A DNA stretch of 21,627 nucleotides. Origin: CBFHWY01 sp965659675. Lineage in GTDB: Bacteria > Bacteroidota > Bacteroidia > Flavobacteriales_G > Salibacteraceae. Every line of letters begins with the position of its first letter. Position 1 is the stretch's first letter. Where the stretch lies: the NCBI GenBank assembly GCA_965659675.1, contig CBFHWY010000045.1, positions 1 to 21,627 of the forward strand, in the 5' to 3' direction. A program made the translations under genes and the position numbers. Positions 16,044 to 21,627 of the stretch are shown here, piece after piece. The notes beneath the pieces are model-generated. The model was given only the letters and a program-made list of their open reading frames with translations, made no database searches and was not told where the DNA came from.

Positions 16044-16805
16044 TTAAATGCCGTTGAGATATTCCACAAACTCCGACTTCTTTCTTCTCGAAACATCGGC
16101 TTTTGAGCCATCACTCATCAATACATAGCTTGAGCTTCCACCTTTAACGAATTTCTTCAGGTGATTGACATTGATCAAATGTGAACGGTGAATTCTGAAG
16201 AATTTCTCCCCTTTGAATTGATCTTCATATTCTCCCATGGTTTTGGCCACGAGGATCTTTTTGCCATTGCTTAAAAAGATGTTTGTGTAATTCCCCTCAG
16301 ATTCACAACGAACGATCTCATCGAGATTCACAAAAGTAAGCCCGCCTCCATCTGGAAGTCCGACCTTCTTTCCGTTCCCATTGTTCTCCTGCTGGAGGTT
16401 ATCCATGAGTGTGTCATAGCTACGCTGACGCTCATCGTCTTCTTTTGGCTTGGTTTGATGTTTCTTGATCGCTGCCCTCAATTCATCGATGTCGACTGGT
16501 TTGAGTAAATAATCTAAGGCCGCATACTTGATGGCTTTTAAGGCATAATGATCATAGGCGGTGATGAAGATGATGTCGAAATCGATCTTGTCAAACTTAT
16601 TCAAGAGATCAAAGCCACTGCCAAATGGCATCTCAATATCCAACAAAACAAGGTCGGGTTTGTATTTGAGGATCTTTCGGTGGGCAGCTTCAATATTATC
16701 TGCCTTTGCGATCACCTGGGCTTCGAGGAAGTATTGGTCGATGATATTGGAGAGCGACTCTCTGGCTCCTTCTTCATCATCTATGATAATTATTTTTGTT
16801 GTCAT
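16044..16805 (-). CDS. LytTR-type response regulator
   Basis: A 253-residue DNA-binding regulator. The receiver domain (about 1-120) has the acidic pair IIDDEEG (8-13), phosphoacceptor D56 in LLDIEMP, T82 in FITAYD and K102 in LKPVD, all in place for phosphorylation. The LytTR DNA-binding domain (about 147-250) includes DEIVRCESEGNYTNIFL, GEYEDQF, FRIHRSHLINVNHL and SDGSKADVSRRKKSEF. The partner is almost surely the propeller-type kinase encoded immediately upstream, although a 94-base gap with its own promoter-like element separates them. Targets are unknown; direct regulation of neighbouring genes is possible but not shown. Confidence 0.92.
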   Translation of the reverse strand: MTTKIIIIDDEEGARESLSNIIDQYFLEAQVIAKADNIEAAHRKILKYKPDLVLLDIEMPFGSGFDLLNKFDKIDFDIIFITAYDHYALKAIKYAALDYLLKPVDIDELRAAIKKHQTKPKEDDERQRSYDTLMDNLQQENNGNGKKVGLPDGGGLTFVNLDEIVRCESEGNYTNIFLSNGKKILVAKTMGEYEDQFKGEKFFRIHRSHLINVNHLKKFVKGGSSSYVLMSDGSKADVSRRKKSEFVEYLNGI

Positions 16806-16847
16806 GGGCGTAGGTTTACGAATGTATACGAGGCAAGGGCATTAATG

Positions 16848-16855
16848 CAAACCTA
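16848..16855 (-). promoter_or_regulatory. putative -7 element for the LytTR regulator gene
   Basis: On the minus strand the octamer is TAGGTTTG, an exact match to TAnnTTTG, 42 bases before the ATG at 16805. It sits in the 94-base gap after the kinase gene, so the regulator may be expressed independently of its kinase. A TTG -33 element at the expected distance is not evident. Confidence 0.45.
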
Positions 16856-16899
16856 AATTTTCATTTCCGTATAATCGGCCCCTCTAGCTGATTAAGTGG

Positions 16900-19056
16900 T
16901 CAATCTTCGAGTGGAATAAAGATCTCAACCCTTGTTCCCGAGGCTTTTCCCTCTTTATCAACAAGGTCAGTGATCTGTAAATTCAGGCTGCTTTTACGTG
17001 AAGAGTTGATGATCTCCAGGCGATCTTTGGTGATCGACATTCCTCGAGACTGGTGCATTTTGTGTTTTTCAAGTTCTTTAGATCGTTCTCTTCCAACCCC
17101 ATTATCTTGAACCATTACTTTCATGAAGTCGCCCTGATGTTCAATGCGCACTTTGATCATTCCCTTTTTATCCAAATGCATGATTCCGTGCATGATCGCG
17201 TTCTCAACATAGGGCTGTATCAAAAGTGGCGGAATCTGGTCATAGTTCATATCCAGGTTTTCATCCACCTCAATGCTGAAATCAAATTTGTCTTTGAACC
17301 TCAAACTCTCCAGATCCAGATAGATCCTCAGGGCACTCAGCTCATCTTTTAAGGGGATCTCAGGGTTTTTCGAGTTATCCAAAATCACCCGCATCAACTT
17401 TGCAAACTTCGAGAGGTAATTGATGGCGTCTTCACTTCGGTTTAGGGTGATGAAATGCTGGATAGAACTTAAGGTGTTGAATAAAAAGTGAGGGTTCATT
17501 TGCGCACGCAAGGCCTGAAGCTCAACCTGAGCAAGTTTGCGGTTATAAGCTTCTCGTTTTTGACTCTTTGTCTTTATCCGAAGATAGGTCAGGTACCAAA
17601 TGATGGCTGTCAGCAAGATAATTGAAAGCACAAGCACCAGACGAAACCAGTTCGTTTGCCAAAAAGGTGGCTTGATGGTAAAGCTCAAACTCGCGGGGGT
17701 TTCACTCCATACACCGTCCTTGTTCACCGCCTCAACCCTGAAGGTATAATCCCCTGGAGGTAGGGTGGTGTATTGGGCAAGCTGACGGCTGGTATACACC
17801 CAGCTGTCATTTACTCCTTCCATCTGATAGCGATATTGGATCAGGCTTGAACTTTGAGCAAAGCCCAGATAGCTGATCTCTATGAAATTCTGTCTGGAGC
17901 TGAGCTCATAATCCGATAGTATACTCGTGTCTTCACCCATGATCCTCACGCCTGTAATGAAGATCTTTGGAGGCAAGGAGTCTTTTACTACTTGATTGGG
18001 ATTAAAGTCGCCCTTTGGTCTGAGTTCTCTCTCTTCCAAAGCAATAGCTTCTTTGGGCGCATCACTTGAATCAAAGTCGGAAAAGAGTGCGGGAGCCTGA
18101 TAGTCTGTGCTGGTGCCTGGATTAAACTGATACACTCCCTCCCCAAAAGTGCTGATCCATAATTCTCCGATCACGTTTTCAGATATACTACTAATGGATG
18201 TATTGCGTAGATATCGAACCTGATTGCTTGTTTCCTCAAGGCCGTTTGGATAACACACTAAGCCATCATTTTTAAGTCCTACCCAAAGCTTGCCTTCAAT
18301 GTCTTCGTGTATGCTACTTATCTCCTCTTCCTGAAATATCCTTGAGAGGATCTGTTTGTCGTTAAGGTGGATCATTTCCTGCCCTACAGAAAACACAAGG
18401 CTTCCATCACTCAGTTGCTCTACGGTACTTTGTCTGTATGTATTGATATCTGAAAGCTTGACCTCCTGAATAAGGCTTTCTGAATAGATAAAGAGTTTCT
18501 CTTTGAAGAGTCCTGCGTCATTGGCGCCACAGATATACTTACCAGGGGCTATCTTCTGAATGAAGTATGCAAAATCAGCGCTTTCTGAGAAGATATGCTT
18601 TTGGAGCATCCCATTATTTAAGTTGAACTTGTAAAGTCCCCCTTTCCACTTCAGTGAGAACCAAAGAGTGGAGTCGTGAAGCTGCGCATCATTGATGCTT
18701 TGATCGTTTAGTACCCTGAGCAGTTCTTTATTTCCTCGACACTCGATCAAATTTTGGTCTTCCAGAAAAAGCAAGCCTTTGTTGCTGCTTAAGACGAACA
18801 GGCCGCCGTCCTTATCTTCAAGTATATATTCTGATTTAACCGGCCCTCTCGATGTTTTTGATTCAAGTTTTTCGAAGCCAAAACCTTCGTACAAATAGAT
18901 GCCATCGGTACTGCCAAAATAGAGTTCACCTGAGGAAGTGGAAATGGAGGTATTGATCTCATCATTGCCAAACTCAAAGCGTTCAAACAATGGGGTTTGT
19001 GCCTGAGCAAAGAGCCCGAATAGGAATAAGCAGAGGAATGTAAAGCGCTTTCGCAT
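16900..19056 (-). CDS. LytS-type sensor histidine kinase with periplasmic propeller and Y_Y_Y domain
   Basis: The protein has 718 residues from the ATG at 19056, which starts directly at a signal peptide (MRKRFTFLCLFLFGLFAQAQ); an ATG at 19074 would add six residues before it. Residues 20-325 are propeller repeats with blades such as GELYFGSTDGIYLYE, GKLWVGLKNDGLVCY and GELWISTFGEGVYQF. A Y_Y_Y domain follows (about 400-462: YRYQMEGVNDSW, LPPGDYTFRVEA), then a membrane helix (about 471-491) and a cytoplasmic kinase of the LytS/His_kinase type with H523 in QMNPHFLFNTLSS, N619 in QPYVENAIMHG and DNGVG (651-655). The propeller is about half the length seen in classical hybrid two-component systems, and there is no fused receiver. 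It should phosphorylate the LytTR regulator downstream. The ligand is unknown. Confidence 0.9.
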   Translation of the reverse strand: MRKRFTFLCLFLFGLFAQAQTPLFERFEFGNDEINTSISTSSGELYFGSTDGIYLYEGFGFEKLESKTSRGPVKSEYILEDKDGGLFVLSSNKGLLFLEDQNLIECRGNKELLRVLNDQSINDAQLHDSTLWFSLKWKGGLYKFNLNNGMLQKHIFSESADFAYFIQKIAPGKYICGANDAGLFKEKLFIYSESLIQEVKLSDINTYRQSTVEQLSDGSLVFSVGQEMIHLNDKQILSRIFQEEEISSIHEDIEGKLWVGLKNDGLVCYPNGLEETSNQVRYLRNTSISSISENVIGELWISTFGEGVYQFNPGTSTDYQAPALFSDFDSSDAPKEAIALEERELRPKGDFNPNQVVKDSLPPKIFITGVRIMGEDTSILSDYELSSRQNFIEISYLGFAQSSSLIQYRYQMEGVNDSWVYTSRQLAQYTTLPPGDYTFRVEAVNKDGVWSETPASLSFTIKPPFWQTNWFRLVLVLSIILLTAIIWYLTYLRIKTKSQKREAYNRKLAQVELQALRAQMNPHFLFNTLSSIQHFITLNRSEDAINYLSKFAKLMRVILDNSKNPEIPLKDELSALRIYLDLESLRFKDKFDFSIEVDENLDMNYDQIPPLLIQPYVENAIMHGIMHLDKKGMIKVRIEHQGDFMKVMVQDNGVGRERSKELEKHKMHQSRGMSITKDRLEIINSSRKSSLNLQITDLVDKEGKASGTRVEIFIPLED

Positions 19057-19086
19057 CAGTGCGAAGTTAAGCACAGGAAAACGGAT

Positions 19087-20124
19087 TTACTCCGCTTTCT
19101 TTTCAAAGGCATTCCACCCCTGCGCTTTGAGGGGAATCTCTTCGCCTACTCTCGTGACCAAATTTAAGCCCGCATTTTTCTCCGTCATGTGTCCGATCAC
19201 AGAAAAGGCTTTTTCCTCTTTGAGCTTTTCATAATCCGATTGCTTTATGGTAAAAAGTAGTTCGTAGTCTTCTCCTCCATTTAATGCCGCTGAAATCGGA
19301 CTCATCTTAAATTCATCTGCACACAGATCGGTCATGGGGTCGATCGGGATCTTTTCCTCATACACCTTGCAGCCTAAGGACGAAAGGTCGCAAATATGAA
19401 ATAGCTCAGAGGCCAATCCATCAGAAATATCGATCATGCTTGTGGGCACGATGGACTTTTCCTTCAAAAGCCTGATAATATCTGCCCTGGGCTCTGGTTT
19501 GAGCTGACGCTCGAGAACGTATTCTTTACCACTTAAGTCGGGTTGAATTTTCGGATCTTCTTTAAAGACCGCTCTTTCTCTTTCAAGGATCTCCAGTCCC
19601 ATAAAGGCTCCGCCCAGGTCACCACTGCAGCAAATAAGGTCTCCTTCCTTGGCACCATTACGGTATACAATGTCAGACTCTTCAGCATGGCCAATGGCCG
19701 TCACAGAAATAACAAGTCCCGATTGAGAAGAAACGGTATCTCCTCCTACCAGGTCAACCTGATAGTTCTCGCAACAAAGCAGAATGCCTTCGTAGATCTC
19801 TTCCACCGCCTCCACACTAAACCGGTTCGACAAGCCAATGGACACGGTGACCTGTTTTGGCTCCGCATTCATAGCATAAATGTCAGAAAGGTTAATGGCA
19901 ACCGCCTTATATCCCAAATGCTTAAGTGGTACATAGCTCAAATGAAAATGCACTCCTTCAAGCATCATGTCAGTTGTCACTACAACTTTTTCGCTGTCTG
20001 GGCTGATCACTGCTGCATCGTCTCCGACCCCCAGTAAGGAGCTCTTGTGTTTGAGCTTAATGTTTTGAGTGAGGTGTTTGATCAGACCAAACTCACCAAA
20101 CTCTGAAAGTTCTGTTCTTTCCAT
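19087..20124 (-). CDS. thiL: thiamine-monophosphate kinase
   Basis: A 345-residue cytosolic enzyme that uses ATP to phosphorylate thiamine monophosphate to thiamine diphosphate, the last step of cofactor synthesis. Motifs of the PurM-like fold are GVGDDAAVI (32-40), TTDMMLEGVHF (50-60), NLSDIYAMNAEP (78-89), VGGDT (126-130), MIDISDGLASE and NGGEDYELLF. The aspartates that bind magnesium and nucleotide are present. No other thiamine gene is adjacent. It follows the enoyl-CoA hydratase gene after 6 bases and precedes the sensor kinase by 30 bases, which points to one transcription unit. The assignment is firm. Confidence 0.95.
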   Translation of the reverse strand: MERTELSEFGEFGLIKHLTQNIKLKHKSSLLGVGDDAAVISPDSEKVVVTTDMMLEGVHFHLSYVPLKHLGYKAVAINLSDIYAMNAEPKQVTVSIGLSNRFSVEAVEEIYEGILLCCENYQVDLVGGDTVSSQSGLVISVTAIGHAEESDIVYRNGAKEGDLICCSGDLGGAFMGLEILERERAVFKEDPKIQPDLSGKEYVLERQLKPEPRADIIRLLKEKSIVPTSMIDISDGLASELFHICDLSSLGCKVYEEKIPIDPMTDLCADEFKMSPISAALNGGEDYELLFTIKQSDYEKLKEEKAFSVIGHMTEKNAGLNLVTRVGEEIPLKAQGWNAFEKKAE

Positions 20125-20130
20125 ACAGTA

Positions 20131-20907
20131 TTATTTACCGCTGAATTGCGGCTTTCTTTTTTCAAGAAATGCAGTTGTTCCTTCTTTGAAATCTTCGGTT
20201 CCAAAGCTTTCTCCAAAGTACTGGATCTCTTTTTCGAAACCATCTACCCCATCTTCATAGCCAGCTTTGATTGCTTTGATTGCATAACTTATGGCTTTGG
20301 GAGAATTCTTCGCGATCTTGGCTCCTAGCTGAAAACAGGTATCCAGCAGGTCTTCTAATTCAACCACCTGATTCACGAGTCCCCATTGAAGTGCCTCATC
20401 TGCAGAGATCATTCCGGCGCTGAAGATCATTTCATTGGCTTTTCCTTTGCCAACAAGTTGTGCCAATCTTTGTGTTCCACCATAACCTGGGATCACACCA
20501 AGGCTCACTTCTGGCAGCCCAAGTTTGGCGTTCTTACTCGCAATTCGAATGTGGCTGGCCATAGCCAACTCGAGTCCACCACCCAGGGCAAAGCCATTCA
20601 CGGCAGCAATTACGGGTTTAGACAGATTCTCGACAAGGTTAAATAGTTTTTCGTGTCCTTCTCGGCTCAGAGCCTGTCCTTCTTCTACTGAAAAATGAGC
20701 AAACTCTGAAATATCTGCCCCGGCAACAAATGCTTTCTCCCCTGTTCCCAGTAAAATGATCACACGCACCTCATCATCCTGTTCAGCAGATTTTAATGCC
20801 TGACTTAGCTCAGCAATCGTCTCGCGGTTCAGTGCGTTGAGTTTTTCTGGTCGGTTAATAGTGATCAATTGCAGATGATCTTGTTTTTTTTGAAGTAAAT
20901 TACTCAT
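20131..20907 (-). CDS. enoyl-CoA hydratase (crotonase family)
   Basis: A 258-residue cytosolic enzyme that adds water to the double bond of 2-enoyl-CoA, as in fatty-acid or amino-acid breakdown. The oxyanion-hole segments are AFVAGADISEF (59-69) and FALGGGLELAMAS (106-118). Both catalytic glutamates are present: E113 in GGGLELAM and E133 in LPEVSLGVIPGYGGTQRL, which argues for a true hydratase and against a dehalogenase or isomerase variant. The C-terminal end EGTTAFLEKRKPQF is typical. The frame is open to 20991, but the ATG at 20907 gives the normal family length and overlaps the kinase stop by 8 bases (ATGAGTAA). The exact acyl substrate cannot be told; short-chain is usual for this branch. 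Confidence 0.93.
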   Translation of the reverse strand: MSNLLQKKQDHLQLITINRPEKLNALNRETIAELSQALKSAEQDDEVRVIILLGTGEKAFVAGADISEFAHFSVEEGQALSREGHEKLFNLVENLSKPVIAAVNGFALGGGLELAMASHIRIASKNAKLGLPEVSLGVIPGYGGTQRLAQLVGKGKANEMIFSAGMISADEALQWGLVNQVVELEDLLDTCFQLGAKIAKNSPKAISYAIKAIKAGYEDGVDGFEKEIQYFGESFGTEDFKEGTTAFLEKRKPQFSGK

Positions 20908-21627
20908 GGTTCTTTTGTTTTTCTGCTGTAGGTAATTCAACCTGAAAAGTTGTTCCCTTTCCGTATTCAGTTTCAAAGGTAATTGTTCCACCGGAGTAGG
21001 TCACGATGGTTTTGACCATGGCCAGGCCCAGACCCATTCCCTGGGTTTTTGTAGTGAAATTTGGAAGAAAGATCTGATCGATCTCCTCTTTGGCTATTCC
21101 CGTTCCATTGTCTTTAACGCTAAAATGAATTTTTTGCTCTGTTCGCCAAAGTTTCACATGCACCTGGCCTGTTCTGTCATCAGGAATGGCTTGAATCGCA
21201 TTTTTGAGAAGGTTGGTGATCACTCGACCAATTTGAACCCGATCAGCATAGATCATATATGCTTCGTGGTCTTCATACTCAAAACTCAGCTCTGCTTCTG
21301 CGCCTTTGAATAGATCGATTTGCCCCTTGATAAGCGCCTTTAGGTCTAGTTCCTCATTCTTTGCTTTGGGCATTTGGGCAAAGTTGGAAAACTCGCTGGC
21401 GATGTTAGAAAGTGTATCAACTTGATGAACCATCGATTTCGTGAATCGCTTCATTCGGTCATCAAAGTCCTCCCTTTTGTCGTTCCACGCTCTTTCAAGC
21501 TGTTGCACCGACAACTTCATGGGGGTTAGTGGGTTCTTGATCTCATGGGCTACCTGTTTGGCCATTTCACGCCAGGCCGACTCTTTTTCACTTCGCGCCA
21601 ATTTTTCGGCACTTTCTCGAAGTTGGA
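20900..21627 (-). CDS. NtrY-like sensor histidine kinase, C-terminal part (5' end outside window)
   Basis: About 242 residues of the kinase core are visible; the frame stays open to the window edge, where the sequence QLRESAEKLARSEKESAWREMAKQ looks like the coiled linker after a HAMP domain. A TTG at 21601 is therefore unlikely to be the real start. Visible parts are the H-box AKQVAHEIKNPLTPMKLS with the phosphorylated histidine, N-box ITNLLKNAIQAIP, G1 DNGTGI, F-box FLPNFTTK and G2 GMGLGLAMVKTIV. The KNPLTPMKLS form is typical of the NtrY group. Sensor and membrane domains must lie outside the window. No partner response regulator is visible. The stop overlaps the enoyl-CoA hydratase start by 8 bases. 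Confidence 0.92.
   Translation of the reverse strand, partial: QLRESAEKLARSEKESAWREMAKQVAHEIKNPLTPMKLSVQQLERAWNDKREDFDDRMKRFTKSMVHQVDTLSNIASEFSNFAQMPKAKNEELDLKALIKGQIDLFKGAEAELSFEYEDHEAYMIYADRVQIGRVITNLLKNAIQAIPDDRTGQVHVKLWRTEQKIHFSVKDNGTGIAKEEIDQIFLPNFTTKTQGMGLGLAMVKTIVTYSGGTITFETEYGKGTTFQVELPTAEKQKNHE

Noticed and set aside
20908..20991. N-terminal extension of the enoyl-CoA hydratase
   Set aside because: It falls inside the kinase C-terminus in another frame and exceeds normal crotonase length.

Overview
The window looks like chromosomal DNA from a Bacteroidota bacterium, probably an aquatic Flavobacteriales- or Cytophagales-type organism; I cannot place it more precisely. The evidence is a giant exported protein with a type IX secretion (T9SS) C-terminal sorting domain, a LytS/LytR pair whose kinase has a sensor propeller and Y_Y_Y domain, matches to the Bacteroidota -7 promoter consensus TAnnTTTG, and very tight gene packing. 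I see no insertion sequence, phage gene, CRISPR array, rRNA or tRNA. No stretch longer than about 110 bases lacks a gene.

Layout. 1-3524 (+): the tail of an unidentified gene, a CPA-type Na+/H+ antiporter, an ALDH7-family aldehyde dehydrogenase and a small acidic unknown protein, spaced or overlapped by a few bases like one operon. 3521-9019 (-): one 1,832-residue secreted protein with an N-terminal Asp-box propeller, a PKD domain, about ten Ig-like repeats of two kinds and a T9SS sorting domain. 9018-12338 (+): a lipoprotein of unknown function and a light-dependent DNA repair cassette, made of a DUF2256 zinc-ribbon miniprotein, a DASH cryptochrome/photolyase and a protein of the bacterial (6-4) photolyase (FeS-BCP) family that lacks the usual Fe-S cysteines. 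12335-21627 (-): PhoH-type PIN/ATPase, M23 peptidase lipoprotein, tryptophan 2,3-dioxygenase, LytTR response regulator, propeller-type LytS kinase, ThiL, enoyl-CoA hydratase and the C-terminal part of an NtrY-like histidine kinase.

How the parts fit. The two photolyase-family proteins and the DUF2256 protein very likely work together in photoreactivation. The LytS-like kinase and LytTR regulator are adjacent and should form a signalling pair. The remaining genes are housekeeping or metabolic, and their grouping looks more like compact packing than one pathway. Gene borders are unusually economical: both convergent pairs share a palindromic 4-base stop overlap (CTAG, TTAA), the one divergent pair may share a CATG at its two start codons, and three same-strand pairs overlap by exactly 8 bases. 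I found no convincing undescribed defence or mobile system. The most unusual item is the FeS-BCP homologue without cluster ligands, coupled to CRY-DASH and DUF2256.
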